From: Mycolicibacterium xanthum
GTDB taxonomy: Bacteria > Actinomycetota > Actinomycetes > Mycobacteriales > Mycobacteriaceae
DNA: 64,000 bases
Direction: 5' to 3'
Assembly (NCBI RefSeq): GCF_019710635.1
Contig: NZ_JAIFZS010000001.1
Location: 62,001 to 126,000 of the forward strand
Shown here: positions 1-9,337 of the stretch, piece after piece
Layout: each line of letters starts with the position of its first letter
Position numbering within the stretch: the first letter of the stretch is position 1
Program-made: the position numbers and the translations under genes
Notes under the pieces: model-generated
What the model was told of the DNA's origin: nothing
The model's input: only the letters and a program-made list of their open reading frames with translations
Database searches by the model: none

Positions 1-525
1 GGCATTGTTTGAACGCGACATGATCAGTATGTCGCGTGATGGCGTCAATTCCAGCTAGCCGGCGAAAATTTTCCTGGGCACGCATTGCTCTTTGTCGTGT
101 GTAGTAGCCGGATGGCGACTGTTCGCGCCACAAGGCAATCTCGAATTTCCGGCAACGTACTGCCTCAGGCCAGTATATCGGGGCATGGCGAACGTTGAAA
201 CTGGAGTCGTTTGCCCTTTTATCTGGGTGATCTGCATTTCACTGTGAGATCCCGCTAACTTACGTCAACCTACCGGCGGCTTGTGGATCGGGGCGCAGCG
301 CGGGGCCGGTGCGATACGGTCGCTTCGCCGGCAGGTCTTTGCTGACCTTGCCGAACGGCTTCGCTGTGCGGCGATGCGCAACCGCCGCATCCACGCAATC
401 GTGGCGGGGCTGCCGAGTTCACGGGTGGTCGACCATGCTGTGATCGGCGACACGACCCTGTGGCAACGTGGACCGGCATGGTCAAATCGGTGCCGGAGAA
501 CCGCCCGACGTCAAAGGAGACAACT
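1..525. other. Left-edge region without a convincing gene
   Basis: About 520 bases before the MaoC gene hold only short reading frames with no recognisable motif. The first 260 bases are visibly richer in A/T than the rest of the window, which could mean a regulatory or formerly mobile stretch. Plus-strand frame 1 reads three sense codons and then a TGA at 10-12, so an upstream gene may end there, but this cannot be confirmed from the fragment. A perfect inverted repeat follows at 13-37. Confidence 0.5.
13..37. terminator. Perfect 9-bp inverted repeat at left edge
   Basis: The arms ACGCGACAT (13-21) and ATGTCGCGT (29-37) are exact reverse complements around a 7-base loop. If a gene ends at the TGA at 10-12, this would act as a stem-loop terminator directly after it. 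There is no U-run behind it, so a regulator-binding operator is an equal alternative. Confidence 0.4.
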
Positions 526-978
526 GTGAAGAAGTTCGACGGCCTGGCCGAATTCGTCGCCGCCGAAGGCACCGAACTCGGTCCCACCGAATGGCTGGAA
601 ATCACCCAGGAACGGGTCAATCTGTTCGCTGACGCCACCGATGATCACCAGTGGATTCACGTCGACCCCGAGCGTGCGGCCAGTGGCCCGTTCGGCGGAA
701 CCATCGCCCACGGATTGCTGACGTTGTCGCTGCTGCCGCACTTCACCCACCAGCTCTACACCGTCGACAACGTCGCGATGGCGATCAACTACGGCTACAA
801 CAAGGTCCGCTTCATCACCCCGGTCCGCGTCGGGGCCATGTTGCGGGCACGCGCGCGGATCGCGTCGGTCGCCCAGCTCGACAACGCGGTGCAGGCGACG
901 CTGGCCACCACGGTCGAGATCGAGGGCACCGAGAAGCCGGCCGCCATCGCCGAGTCGATCGTGCGCTTCATCGGCTGA
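526..978 (+). CDS. MaoC-like (R)-specific enoyl-CoA hydratase
   Basis: Predicted 150-residue single hot-dog-fold hydratase that would add water to a 2-enoyl-CoA. The hydratase signature is visible as FADATDDHQWIH (residues 34-45) with Asp40 and His45 in the catalytic Asp/His positions, followed by the GTIAHGLLTLSLLP stretch typical of this family. The GTG at 526 is chosen because AAGGAG stands 7 bases upstream. The frame is open back to 460 but without a ribosome site. The length matches single-domain MaoC proteins. It precedes an FMO gene by 105 bases with a strong promoter between, so it is probably transcribed separately. Substrate is unknown. Confidence 0.85.
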   Translation: MKKFDGLAEFVAAEGTELGPTEWLEITQERVNLFADATDDHQWIHVDPERAASGPFGGTIAHGLLTLSLLPHFTHQLYTVDNVAMAINYGYNKVRFITPVRVGAMLRARARIASVAQLDNAVQATLATTVEIEGTEKPAAIAESIVRFIG

Positions 979-1032
979 CGCGGCGGCCGCCGGCCCGCCC
1001 ACCCCGGCTCGCTTCACGGGTGTCAGGAACCG

Positions 1033-1061
1033 TTGACGTACGTCAAAAACGTTCGTAGATT
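1033..1061 (+). promoter_or_regulatory. Sigma-A-like promoter with palindromic operator
   Basis: TTGACG (1033-1038), a 17-base spacer and TAGATT (1056-1061) make a near-consensus housekeeping promoter about 23 bases before the FMO start. The -35 box lies inside a perfect 14-base palindrome, TTGACGTACGTCAA (1033-1046), which would let a dimeric repressor block the polymerase. A half-copy (TTACGTCAA) sits at 260-268. Confidence 0.6.
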
Positions 1062-1083
1062 GCGTGACGGCGGGAGGAGCGAC

Positions 1084-2424
1084 GTGGACCACAGACACCC
1101 GCAGGTTGCGGTGATCGGCGCCGGCATCAGCGGCCTGACGGCCGGCAAGATGCTCAAGGACTACGGCGTCGACTACACCACCTTCGAGAGTTCGGACCGC
1201 ATCGGCGGCAACTGGGCGTTCGCCAATCCCAACGGGCACAGCAGCGCCTACCGCTCGTTGCACATCGACACCTCGAAGGATCGGCTGTCCTTCAAGGACT
1301 ATCCGATGCCCGAACATTTCCCGTCGTTCCCGCACCACAGCCAGATCAAGTCCTATCTCGACGACTACGCGGCGGCATTCGGGCTCCTGGAACACATCGA
1401 GTTCGGCAACGCCGTGATGCAGGCGGGGCGGGAGGATGCCGGCGGCTGGCGCATCCTCGATCAGTCGGGAGCCGAGCGGCGCTTCGACCTGTTGGTGGTG
1501 GCCAACGGCCACCACTGGGATCCCCGGCTGCCGGACTTTCCCGGATCGTTCTCCGGGGAGTCGATCCACTCCCACGCCTACATCGATCCACAGACCCCGC
1601 TGGAGCTGACCGGCAAGCGCATCCTCGTCGTCGGCATCGGGAACAGCGCCGCCGACATCACCGTCGAGCTGTCGTCGAAGGCGTTGCGCAATCAGGTCAC
1701 GTTGTCGACGCGGTCCAGCGCGTGGATCGTGCCGAAGTACATCGCGGGACGTCCCGGCGACACCCTGTTCCGGACCTCGCCCCACCTCCCACTGTCGTGG
1801 CAACGCAAGGCCGTTCAGCTGATCGCACCGATGCTGGGCACCGACCCGACGATGTACGGCCTGCCGCCCGCCGACCACAAGTTGTTCGAGGCGCACCCCA
1901 CCCAGTCGGTCGAGCTTCCGCTGCGGCTCGGATCCGGGGACGTGGTCCCGAAGCCGAACGTCGCCCGCCTCGACGGGGACACCGTGCATTTCGTCGACGG
2001 GACCAGTGACGGGTTCGACGTCATCGTCTACGCCACCGGGTACAACATCACCTTTCCGTTCTTCGATCCGGGATTCCTCAGCGCCCCGGACAACCAGTTG
2101 CGGCTCTACAAGCGGATGTTCAAACCGGGCATCGACGACCTGGTCTTCATCGGCTTCGCCCAGTCGGTGCCGACGCTGTTCCCGTTCGTGGAATGCCAGT
2201 CCCGGTTGCTGGCCGCCTACGCCATCGGGCGCTATGCGCTTCCGCCGGTCGAGGAGATGGAACGGGTGATCGACGCCGATCAGCAGCTGCACGCCGGGCA
2301 TTGCACCGACCGGCCACGCCACACCCAGCAGGTCGACTACTTCGTCTACGAACACGACCTGCGCAAACGCGAACTGCCGGCGGGTGCCCGACGCGCCGGG
2401 CGCGCTCCGGGGGTGCCGCGATGA
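1084..2424 (+). CDS. Flavin-containing monooxygenase (class B)
   Basis: Predicted 446-residue FAD/NADPH monooxygenase. The FAD Rossmann motif GAGISG is at residues 12-17. The FMO fingerprint FxGxxxHxxxY is intact (FSGESIHSHAY, 156-166), and a second Rossmann motif for NADPH (VVGIGNSAAD) is at about 182-191. The tyrosine ending of the fingerprint fits the FMO type rather than a Baeyer-Villiger enzyme. GTG at 1084 is preferred over the TTG at 1033, because GGAGG stands 8 bases upstream and the TTG lies in the promoter. The stop overlaps the start of the next gene by four bases (ATGA), so an alpha/beta hydrolase is co-translated and may act on the oxygenated product. Confidence 0.85.
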   Translation: MDHRHPQVAVIGAGISGLTAGKMLKDYGVDYTTFESSDRIGGNWAFANPNGHSSAYRSLHIDTSKDRLSFKDYPMPEHFPSFPHHSQIKSYLDDYAAAFGLLEHIEFGNAVMQAGREDAGGWRILDQSGAERRFDLLVVANGHHWDPRLPDFPGSFSGESIHSHAYIDPQTPLELTGKRILVVGIGNSAADITVELSSKALRNQVTLSTRSSAWIVPKYIAGRPGDTLFRTSPHLPLSWQRKAVQLIAPMLGTDPTMYGLPPADHKLFEAHPTQSVELPLRLGSGDVVPKPNVARLDGDTVHFVDGTSDGFDVIVYATGYNITFPFFDPGFLSAPDNQLRLYKRMFKPGIDDLVFIGFAQSVPTLFPFVECQSRLLAAYAIGRYALPPVEEMERVIDADQQLHAGHCTDRPRHTQQVDYFVYEHDLRKRELPAGARRAGRAPGVPR

Positions 2425-3317
2425 CGCCCGCCGAGGTCACCTTCCGCGTCGATGGCGTCGCTTGCAGAGCCTGGCATTTCGTGGGAGAGGACGCCGGCCG
2501 CGAGCGCCCGGTGGTGGTGATGGCACACGGTTTCGGCGGCACCAAGGACTCCGGGCTCGAACCGTTCGCCAAGCGGCTCGGCGCAGCGGGCGTGGATGTG
2601 CTGGCGTTCGACTACCGCTGCTTCGGTGCATCCGAAGGCGAACCACGGCAATCGCTTTCGGTGCGCCGGCAGATCGAGGACTACCACGGCGCGGTCGCGG
2701 CGGCCAAGCGGCTGGACGGCGTCGACCCGGCCGGCATCGTGCTGTGGGGGGTGTCGTTCTCCGGCGGTCACGTGCTGCGGGTCGGCGGCGAACGCGACGA
2801 CATCGCCGCGGTGATCTCGCTGACCCCACTCACCAGTGGAGCGGCGGTCGGCCGGGCCGCGATGGCCTCGCGCGAGACGCTGACCGCGCTGCGCTGGTCG
2901 CTGGCCGGTGTCAAGAGCAGGCTCGCGGTGGCACGCGGCCGGGCGCCCACGCTGATGCCGCTGGTCTCACCGGTCGGCGAGCCGGGTGCGCTGGCCCTCG
3001 ACGGCGCCTACGAGAGCTATCTGTCGCTGGCCGGACCGACCTGGCGCAACGAGATCGACTGTTCGGTCGGCCTGGAGGTCCTCGGTGTGCGGACCGCCCC
3101 GGCGGTCAAGCGGCTGGGCTGCCCGCTGCTGGTCCAGATCGCCGACTTCGACCAGTACGTCCCCGCCGACGCGGTGGCCGCGACGGCGGCCAAGGGCCGG
3201 GCCCAGGTGCACCACTATCCCTGCGACCACTTCGACGTTTGGCCGGGCCACGACTGGTTCGACAAGACCGTCGCCGACCAGATCGCGTTCCTGGGCCGGG
3301 TGTTCGGCGCTCAGTAG
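2421..3317 (+). CDS. Alpha/beta hydrolase
   Basis: 298-residue cytosolic alpha/beta hydrolase. HGFGG (36-40) forms the oxyanion region, GVSFSGG (110-116) the nucleophile elbow with Ser112 or Ser114, ADFD (241-244) offers the acid, and His270 (CDHFDVWPG) is the base. This resembles the dienelactone-hydrolase/acetylxylan-esterase-like branch. The ATG at 2421 overlaps the FMO stop by four bases. Ester or lactone opening after the monooxygenase step is the natural reading, but the substrate is not shown. Its 3' end overlaps the convergent SDR gene by seven bases. Confidence 0.85.
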   Translation: MTPAEVTFRVDGVACRAWHFVGEDAGRERPVVVMAHGFGGTKDSGLEPFAKRLGAAGVDVLAFDYRCFGASEGEPRQSLSVRRQIEDYHGAVAAAKRLDGVDPAGIVLWGVSFSGGHVLRVGGERDDIAAVISLTPLTSGAAVGRAAMASRETLTALRWSLAGVKSRLAVARGRAPTLMPLVSPVGEPGALALDGAYESYLSLAGPTWRNEIDCSVGLEVLGVRTAPAVKRLGCPLLVQIADFDQYVPADAVAATAAKGRAQVHHYPCDHFDVWPGHDWFDKTVADQIAFLGRVFGAQ

Positions 3318-4132
3318 ACGCTGGAGCCCTGGTCGACGGGCAGCGCGCACGCGGTTACGTACTTCGACTCGTCGCCGGCCAGCCAGCAGACCGCGTCGGC
3401 GATGTCCTCGGCCTGCACGGCCCAGGTCGGCAGGAACGGCGTCATCATGTGCGACAGCGCGGGGTTGGTCTCCATCGCCTTGCCCAGTTGGGTGACCATG
3501 TCGCCGGTGCCCATGTCGGTCAGCACCGGCCCGGGGTGGACGCTGTTCACCCGGATCGAGTGCCTGCCCAACTCGGCGGCGAACGCCCGGGCCATGCCGG
3601 TGACCGCGTGCTTGCTGGCGGTGTAGTGGATCATGAACGGCTGCAGCTTGATTCCGGCAGCCGAGCTGATCAGGATGATCGAGCCGCCGCGTCCACCGTC
3701 GATGATCGCCGGTGCCCCGGCCATCACGGTGTTCCAGGTCCCGGTGACGTTGATGTCCATCACGTCGCGAAAGTCTTCGGGACGGATCTGGTCCCACACC
3801 TGCGGCGCGGACACCCCGGCATTGGCGACGATGACGTCGAGGCGGCCGAATTCGGACACCCCCGTGTCGACGGCGGCGCGGAGACCTTCGATGTCGCGGG
3901 TGTCGACCACCGAGGCCCGGATCCGCCGGCCGGTCTTCTCCACCAGCCGGACGGTCTCGGCAAGGTCCTCGGGTGTGGCGGGCTGGTAGGGCACACACGG
4001 CGGCAGGGGCCCGGCGATGTCGACGGCGATGATGTCGGCGCCTTCGCCGGCCATCCGGACCGCATGTGCGCGACCCTGCCCGCGAGCCGCCCCGGTGATG
4101 AACGCGACCCGCCCGGTCAGCTTGCCGCTCAT
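3311..4132 (-). CDS. Mycofactocin-coupled SDR oxidoreductase
   Basis: 273-residue short-chain dehydrogenase. TGAARGQG (13-20) binds the nucleotide, the NAG motif is near 104-106, and Ser156/157, Tyr170 and Lys174 form the catalytic set. The extra segment after the NAD-binding strand ([16 protein letters not shown], 38-53) is the hallmark of the actinobacterial subfamily whose tightly bound NAD is thought to be recycled by mycofactocin. It would oxidise an alcohol, using mycofactocin as the external electron acceptor. It lies 28 bases after the upstream acyl-CoA dehydrogenase, probably in the same operon. No mftA-F genes are in the window. Confidence 0.85.
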   Translation of the reverse strand: MSGKLTGRVAFITGAARGQGRAHAVRMAGEGADIIAVDIAGPLPPCVPYQPATPEDLAETVRLVEKTGRRIRASVVDTRDIEGLRAAVDTGVSEFGRLDVIVANAGVSAPQVWDQIRPEDFRDVMDINVTGTWNTVMAGAPAIIDGGRGGSIILISSAAGIKLQPFMIHYTASKHAVTGMARAFAAELGRHSIRVNSVHPGPVLTDMGTGDMVTQLGKAMETNPALSHMMTPFLPTWAVQAEDIADAVCWLAGDESKYVTACALPVDQGSSVY

Positions 4133-4160
4133 ACGTGCCCTCTGCTCTTCGCGTAAGCGC

Positions 4161-5339
4161 TCATCGGTTGGCGGCCTTCTTGGCGGACCTCACCAACCCG
4201 CCGCCGATGATCAACCGCTGGATCTCGCTGGTGCCCTCGTAGAGGCGCAGCAGCCGCACATCCCGGTAGATCCGTTCCACCGGGACCTCGCGCATGTATC
4301 CGCTGCCGCCGTGGATCTGCACCGCGAGATCGGCCACCCGGCCGGCCATCTCGGTGCAGAACAGCTTGGCCGCCGATGGTGCGATCCGGCGGTCCTGCCC
4401 GGTGACCCACTGCTGTGCGGTCTCCCGGACCAGGGCGCGGCCGGCCAGTACGCCGGTCTGCTGGTCGGCGATCATCGCCTGCACCAGCTGGAAGTCGCCG
4501 ATCGGCGTGCCGCCCTGGGTCGCGGTGGCGGCGTAGTCCACCGACTCGTCGAGCGCGCGCTGGGCGGTGCCGACCGCGAGCGCCGCGATGTGCACCCGGC
4601 CGCGGGCCAGCGACGTCATCGCCGCCCGGTATCCGATGTCCTCGTTGCCGCCGACCAGTGCGCCGTCGGGGACCGTGACGTCGGTGAAGCTCACGTCGGC
4701 CGTCCAGGCGCCTTCCTGGCCCATCTTCTTGTCCTTGGCCCCGACCTCGACGCCGGGGGTGTCCGCGGGCACCAGGAAGACGGCGATGCCGGCGCCCTCG
4801 TCGTCGGCGGGTCGGCTCCTGGCGAAGGTCACGAACAGATCGGCGGTCGGCGCGTTGGTGATGAAGCGCTTCTGGCCGTTGATGATCCAGTTCCCGGCGG
4901 CGTCGCGCACAGCCTTGGTGCGCAGGCCGGACGGGTTGGAACCGGCACCGGGCTCGGTCAGGGCGAAGGACGCGACCACGTCGCCGGACGCGATTCGCTC
5001 GAGCCACGTCGCCTTCTGTTCGTCGGTGCCGTACCCGACCAGCACCTGACCGGCGATGCCGTTGTTGGTGCCGAACATGGAACGGAGCGCCAGCGACGTG
5101 TAGCCCAGCTCCATCGCGAGCTCGACGTCCTGCGCGAGGTCGAGACCGAGTCCGCCCCACTCCTGCGGGATCGCATAGCCGAACAGGCCCATCTTCTTGG
5201 CCTGATCGCGCAGGTCGTCGGGAACCCGGTCGTCGGCGAGGATCTCCTGTTCGCGGGGCACGACCGCGGTTCGGACGAAGTGGCGCGTCTGCGTCAGGAT
5301 CTCCCGGAAATCGTCGTCGCTGACGTCGGTTGTGCCCAT
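4161..5339 (-). CDS. Acyl-CoA dehydrogenase
   Basis: 392-residue FAD-dependent acyl-CoA dehydrogenase that would introduce a 2,3-double bond into an acyl-CoA. Family signatures are [14 protein letters not shown] (central FAD/substrate loop), [20 protein letters not shown] and [10 protein letters not shown] near the C-terminus. The ATG at 5339 is preferred to one ten codons upstream, since AGGAG sits about 9 bases before it. It is divergent from the SDR gene at 5436, and the two share a 96-base control region with a near-perfect inverted repeat. The downstream mycofactocin-type SDR follows in the same orientation. Confidence 0.9.
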   Translation of the reverse strand: MGTTDVSDDDFREILTQTRHFVRTAVVPREQEILADDRVPDDLRDQAKKMGLFGYAIPQEWGGLGLDLAQDVELAMELGYTSLALRSMFGTNNGIAGQVLVGYGTDEQKATWLERIASGDVVASFALTEPGAGSNPSGLRTKAVRDAAGNWIINGQKRFITNAPTADLFVTFARSRPADDEGAGIAVFLVPADTPGVEVGAKDKKMGQEGAWTADVSFTDVTVPDGALVGGNEDIGYRAAMTSLARGRVHIAALAVGTAQRALDESVDYAATATQGGTPIGDFQLVQAMIADQQTGVLAGRALVRETAQQWVTGQDRRIAPSAAKLFCTEMAGRVADLAVQIHGGSGYMREVPVERIYRDVRLLRLYEGTSEIQRLIIGGGLVRSAKKAANR

Positions 5340-5370
5340 CGGTGCGCTCCTCCGAGTTATGCTTTTCAAA

Positions 5371-5391
5371 TATCCTATATGAAATACGATA
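5371..5391. promoter_or_regulatory. Inverted-repeat operator in a divergent promoter
   Basis: TATCCTAT (5371-5378) and ATACGATA (5384-5391) are inverted repeats matching at 7 of 8 positions around a 5-base spacer. They lie in the AT-rich centre of the region between the minus-strand dehydrogenase and the plus-strand SDR. The GntR regulator at 8603, encoded in the plus operon, is the obvious candidate ligand. The sequence differs from the TTACYGTAA motif found further right. Confidence 0.55.
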
Positions 5392-5435
5392 GGCCCCGAA
5401 GGAGTGCCTACACGACACGAGGATGGGTGGAACGG

Positions 5436-6176
5436 GTGTCACTGCTGACAGGTCAGACCGCCGTGGTCACCGGGGGAGCCCAGGGGCTGGGGCTGGCGAT
5501 CGCGCAACGGTTCGTCGACGAAGGAGCGCGGGTGGTGCTCGGCGACCTCAACGCCGAGGCGACCGAGGCGGCCGCGGAGAAACTCGGTGGCCCCGAGGTG
5601 GCCCGCGCGGTGCGCTGCGACGTCACCAGCGCCGCCGACGTCGAGGCGCTGGTCGCCGCCGCGGTGGACGGTTTCGGCGGGCTGGACATCATGGTCAACA
5701 ATGCGGGGATCACGCGCGACGCCACGATGCGCAAGATGAGCGAGGACGATTTCGACACGGTGATCGCGGTCCACCTCAGGGGCACCTGGAACGGGTTGCG
5801 GGCCGCCGCTGCGGTGATGCGGGAGAACAAGCGCGGAGCCATCGTCAACATGTCCTCGATCTCCGGCAAGGTCGGCATGATCGGGCAGACCAACTACTCG
5901 GCCGCCAAGGCCGGCATCGTCGGGATGACGAAAGCCGCCGCCAAGGAACTCGCCTACCTGGGGGTGCGGGTCAACGCCATCCAACCCGGGCTGATCCGTT
6001 CGGCGATGACCGAGGCCATGCCACAACGCATCTGGGACTCGAAGGTGGCCGAGGTGCCGATGGGCCGCGCCGGTGAGCCGGACGAGGTGGCCAAGGTGGC
6101 GCTGTTCCTGGCCTCCGACCTGTCGTCCTACATGACGGGAACCATCCTCGAGGTCACCGGGGGACGGCACCTGTGA
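5436..6176 (+). CDS. SDR family 3-hydroxyacyl-CoA/3-oxoacyl reductase-like
   Basis: 246-residue FabG-like short-chain dehydrogenase. TGGAQGLG (12-19) is the cofactor site, VNNAG (87-91) the structural motif, and Ser140/141, Tyr154 and Lys158 (YSAAK) the catalytic residues. The C-terminal [13 protein letters not shown] is typical of 3-oxoacyl reductases. In this operon (thiolase and acyl-CoA dehydrogenase follow) it would act as the 3-hydroxyacyl-CoA dehydrogenase of beta-oxidation. Start choice is uncertain: GTG at 5436 is used here, and GTG at 5427 would add three residues. The stop overlaps the thiolase start by four bases. Confidence 0.85.
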   Translation: MSLLTGQTAVVTGGAQGLGLAIAQRFVDEGARVVLGDLNAEATEAAAEKLGGPEVARAVRCDVTSAADVEALVAAAVDGFGGLDIMVNNAGITRDATMRKMSEDDFDTVIAVHLRGTWNGLRAAAAVMRENKRGAIVNMSSISGKVGMIGQTNYSAAKAGIVGMTKAAAKELAYLGVRVNAIQPGLIRSAMTEAMPQRIWDSKVAEVPMGRAGEPDEVAKVALFLASDLSSYMTGTILEVTGGRHL

Positions 6177-7405
6177 CGCGCGACGTCGTCGTCTGCGAGC
6201 CGGTGCGCACGCCGATCGGGCGCTACAACGGCATGTTCAAGTCGCTGACGGCCGTCGATCTCGGGGTCGCGGCGCTCACCGGACTGCTGCAGCGCACCGG
6301 CGTGGCGCCCGACGCCGTGGAAGACGTGATCGTCGGCCACTGCTATCCCAGCATGGAGGCGCCGGCGATCGGGCGGGTGATCGCGCTGGACGCCGGTCTG
6401 CCGGTCACCGTGCCGGGGATGCAGATCGACCGGCGGTGCGGATCGGGGCTGCAGGCCGTGATCCAGGCGTGCATGCAGGTCGCCGCTGGTGCCAACGATC
6501 TCGTGGTGGCCGGCGGCGCCGAGTCGATGAGCAACGTCGTGTTCCACTCGACCGACATGCGCTGGGGCGGGGCCCGAGGTGGCATCACGGTGCACGATGC
6601 GCTGACGCGCGGACGGACCACGGCCGGGGGCAAGAACCACCCGGTCCCCGGCGGCATGCTCGAGACCGCCGAGAACCTGCGCAGGCAGTACGGCATTGGC
6701 CGGGAAGAGCAGGACGAACTGGCGGTGCTGTCGCATCAGCGGGCCGTCGCGGCCCGCAAGGACGGCCTGCTGGCCGAGACGATCATCCCGGTGACCGTGC
6801 GCACCCGCACCGGCGACGACGTGATCGACACCGACGAGCATCCCCGCGCCGACACCTCGATGGAATCGCTGGCCAAGCTCAAACCCGTTCTCGGCAAGGA
6901 CGATCCGGATGCGACCGTGACCGCGGGCAACTCCAGCGGCCAGAACGACGCCGCATCGATGTGCGTGGTGACCACGGCCGAGAAGGCCGCCGAGCTCGGA
7001 TTGACCCCGCTGGTCCGGATGGTGTCGTGGGCGGTGGCCGGGGTGGCCCCCAACGTGATGGGCATCGGGCCGGTGCCGGCCACCGGGGCCGCGCTCGGCA
7101 GGGCCGGGCTTTCGCTGGCCGACATGGACCTCATCGAGCTCAACGAGGCCTTCGCCGCCCAGGCCCTGGCCTGTATGCGCGAGTGGGGTTTCTCGGCAAC
7201 GGATCTGGACCGCACCAACGTGCACGGATCCGGTATCTCGATCGGGCATCCGGTCGGCGCGACCGGTGGCCGCATGCTGGCCACCCTGGCGCGCGAACTG
7301 CACCGCCGCGGCGGCCGATACGGCCTGGAGACCATGTGCATCGGCGGCGGCCAAGGGTTGGCCGCGGTCTTCGAAAACGTCTCGGGGAAAGGCAACGCCG
7401 CGTGA
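6173..7405 (+). CDS. Acetyl-CoA acetyltransferase (thiolase)
   Basis: 410-residue degradative thiolase cleaving a 3-oxoacyl-CoA with CoA. All catalytic elements are present: Cys89 in DRRCGSG, NEAFAAQ, His359 in [12 protein letters not shown], and Cys389 in MCIGGGQG. It begins at a GTG overlapping the SDR stop (GTGA) and ends overlapping the next start in the same way, so SDR, thiolase and acyl-CoA dehydrogenase are tightly coupled. The three cover three of the four beta-oxidation steps; the hydratase step would come from a crotonase or MaoC protein elsewhere. Confidence 0.92.
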   Translation: MTRDVVVCEPVRTPIGRYNGMFKSLTAVDLGVAALTGLLQRTGVAPDAVEDVIVGHCYPSMEAPAIGRVIALDAGLPVTVPGMQIDRRCGSGLQAVIQACMQVAAGANDLVVAGGAESMSNVVFHSTDMRWGGARGGITVHDALTRGRTTAGGKNHPVPGGMLETAENLRRQYGIGREEQDELAVLSHQRAVAARKDGLLAETIIPVTVRTRTGDDVIDTDEHPRADTSMESLAKLKPVLGKDDPDATVTAGNSSGQNDAASMCVVTTAEKAAELGLTPLVRMVSWAVAGVAPNVMGIGPVPATGAALGRAGLSLADMDLIELNEAFAAQALACMREWGFSATDLDRTNVHGSGISIGHPVGATGGRMLATLARELHRRGGRYGLETMCIGGGQGLAAVFENVSGKGNAA

Positions 7406-8598
7406 CCAGACTCGCCCAGACCCTCGGGCTCACCGAGTTCCAGACCGAGATCGTCGCGACGGTGCGGCAATTCGTCGACAAGGAGATCATTCCCAGCGCC
7501 CAGGAGCTCGAACACGCCGACACCTATCCGCAGGCCATCGTCGACGCGATGCGGGAGATGGGCCTGTTCGGGTTGATGATCCCCGAGGAATACGGCGGGT
7601 TGGGCGAGTCGCTGCTGACCTACGCGCTGTGCGTCGAGGAACTGGCCCGCGGTTGGATGAGCGTGTCCGGGGTGATCAACACCCATTTCATCGTCGCCTA
7701 CATGATCCGCCAGCACGGCACCGACGATCAGAAGCGCTACTACCTGCCGAAGATGGCCACCGGGGAGACCAGGGGCGCGTTCTCGATGTCCGAACCCGAG
7801 CTCGGCTCCGATGTCGCGGCCATCCGCACCCGGGCCGTCAAACAGCCCGGCAGCGGTGACTATGTGATCGACGGTCAGAAGATGTGGCTGACCAACGGCG
7901 GCAGTTCCACCCTGGTCGCGGCCCTGGTCCGCACCGACGAGGGCGCCGACAGGCCGCACCGCAACCTCACCGCGTTCCTGATCGAGAAGCCCTCGGGTTT
8001 CGGCGAGGTGTTGCCCGGCCTGACCATCCCGGGCAAGCTCGACAAGCTCGGGTACAAGGGCATCGACACCACCGAGCTGATCTTCGACGGGTATCGGGCC
8101 GAGGCGACCGACATCCTCGGTGCGGCGCCCGGGCAGGGCTTCTTCCAGATGATGGACGGTGTCGAGGTCGGGCGGGTCAACGTGTCCGCGCGGGCCTGCG
8201 GTGTGGGTGTCCGCGCGTTCGAGTTGGCGGTGCGCTATTCCCAGCAGCGCAGCACGTTCGGCAAGCCGATCGCCGAGCATCAGGCGATTGCGTTCCAGTT
8301 GGCCGAGATGGCCACCAAGGTGGAGGCCGCGCATCTGATGATGGTCAACGCGGCGCGGCTGAAGGACTCCGGCGAGCGCAACGACGTCGCCGCAGGCATG
8401 GCGAAGTACTTCGCCAGCGAGGTGTGTGCCGAGGTCACCCAGCAGAGCTTCCGGATCCACGGCGGGTACGGGTATTCCAAGGAGTACGAGATCGAACGCC
8501 TGATGCGGGATGCGCCTTTCCTGCTGATCGGTGAGGGCACCAGCGAGATCCAGAAGAACATCATCAGCAAGCGGCTGCTCGCGGACTACCGGGTGTAG
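7402..8598 (+). CDS. Acyl-CoA dehydrogenase
   Basis: 398-residue acyl-CoA dehydrogenase with SMSEPELGSDVAAIRTRA (central loop), RIHGGYGYSKEYEIERLMRD and IGEGTSEIQKNIISKRLL at the C-terminus, all standard for homotetrameric enzymes. It starts at GTG 7402, overlapping the thiolase stop by four bases, and is followed four bases later by a GntR regulator. It is a second dehydrogenase for this divergent locus, besides the one at 4161-5339. The two probably serve different chain lengths or branch patterns, but that is inference. Confidence 0.92.
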   Translation: MTRLAQTLGLTEFQTEIVATVRQFVDKEIIPSAQELEHADTYPQAIVDAMREMGLFGLMIPEEYGGLGESLLTYALCVEELARGWMSVSGVINTHFIVAYMIRQHGTDDQKRYYLPKMATGETRGAFSMSEPELGSDVAAIRTRAVKQPGSGDYVIDGQKMWLTNGGSSTLVAALVRTDEGADRPHRNLTAFLIEKPSGFGEVLPGLTIPGKLDKLGYKGIDTTELIFDGYRAEATDILGAAPGQGFFQMMDGVEVGRVNVSARACGVGVRAFELAVRYSQQRSTFGKPIAEHQAIAFQLAEMATKVEAAHLMMVNAARLKDSGERNDVAAGMAKYFASEVCAEVTQQSFRIHGGYGYSKEYEIERLMRDAPFLLIGEGTSEIQKNIISKRLLADYRV

Positions 8599-8602
8599 CG
8601 CC

Positions 8603-9271
8603 GTGAGCGTTCCCGGCTTCGCCGCGCGGCCCCAGCTCGCCGAGGATGTCGCGCGGTTCGTGCGCGGGCGGATCTTCGACGGAACCTATTCTGCGGGAAC
8701 GTATGTGCGTCTCGACCAGCTGGCCGTCGAGCTGGGTGTCAGCGTGACCCCGGTTCGGGAGGCGCTGTTCGAGCTCAAGGCCGAGGGGCTGCTCGACCAG
8801 CAGCCGAGGCGCGGGTTCGTGGTGCGGCCGGTGACGCTGCGCGACGTCACCGATGTCTCGGACGTCCAGGCCTACATCGGTGGGGAGTTGACGGCCAGGG
8901 CCGCGGCCGCCATCAGCGATGCCCAGCTGCGCGAGCTGGAGCGGATCCAGGCCGAGCTCGAGCAGGCCTACGGCACCGGCGACGGGGAGCGCGCGGCCCG
9001 GCTCAACCACGAGTTCCACCGGGCCATCAACGTCGCCGCTGACTCCCCGAAGCTGGCGCAGCTGATGTCGCAGATCACCAGGTACGCCCCGGAGTCGGTG
9101 TTTCCGACCATCGACGGATGGCCGGGCGAGTCCAACGCGCACCACCGGCGCATCCTGGACGCGCTGCAGCGCCGCGACCGGGATGCGGCGCGAACGGCGA
9201 TGTCCGAGCACCTCGCCGCGGGGGCGGCCCCGCTGATCGACCACCTCACCCGCCGCGGCGTCATCGAGTGA
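8603..9271 (+). CDS. GntR family regulator (FadR/FCD subfamily)
   Basis: 222-residue transcription factor. A winged helix-turn-helix at about residues 10-75 contains the typical LAVELGVSVTPVREALFELKAEGLL layout (shown here in part: GVSVTPVREAL), followed by an all-helical FCD ligand domain with EFHRAIN and the late NAHHRRILDAL metal/ligand histidines. Members usually sense an acyl-CoA or organic acid. It is the fourth gene of the SDR-thiolase-dehydrogenase operon, so feedback control of its own divergent promoter (inverted repeat at 5371-5391) is likely. The GTG at 8603 has only a weak ribosome site and depends on coupling. Confidence 0.88.
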   Translation: MSVPGFAARPQLAEDVARFVRGRIFDGTYSAGTYVRLDQLAVELGVSVTPVREALFELKAEGLLDQQPRRGFVVRPVTLRDVTDVSDVQAYIGGELTARAAAAISDAQLRELERIQAELEQAYGTGDGERAARLNHEFHRAINVAADSPKLAQLMSQITRYAPESVFPTIDGWPGESNAHHRRILDALQRRDRDAARTAMSEHLAAGAAPLIDHLTRRGVIE

Positions 9272-9297
9272 TTCCGGTGCCCGCCGTCGCGCTGGGC

Positions 9298-9320
9298 GTG
9301 ACCAACTACACCCAAATCGC
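9298..9320 (+). repeat. Degenerate copy of the GATTTCGGTGTAGTT palindrome
   Basis: This 23-base stretch matches the right arm of the palindrome at 31177-31233 at 21 of 23 positions. A decayed left arm can be traced from about 9270 (GATTCCGGTG...GTCGC). It lies between the GntR and CoA-transferase genes, which run in the same direction. That suggests it is a relic or a weak attenuator rather than a bidirectional terminator. Confidence 0.55.
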
Positions 9321-9337
9321 AGAGGGATAGGGGGGAC

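Noticed and set aside
55..237. 60-codon minus-strand open frame in the left-edge region.
   Set aside because: No ribosome site, no recognisable motif, and unusual composition; not supported as a gene.
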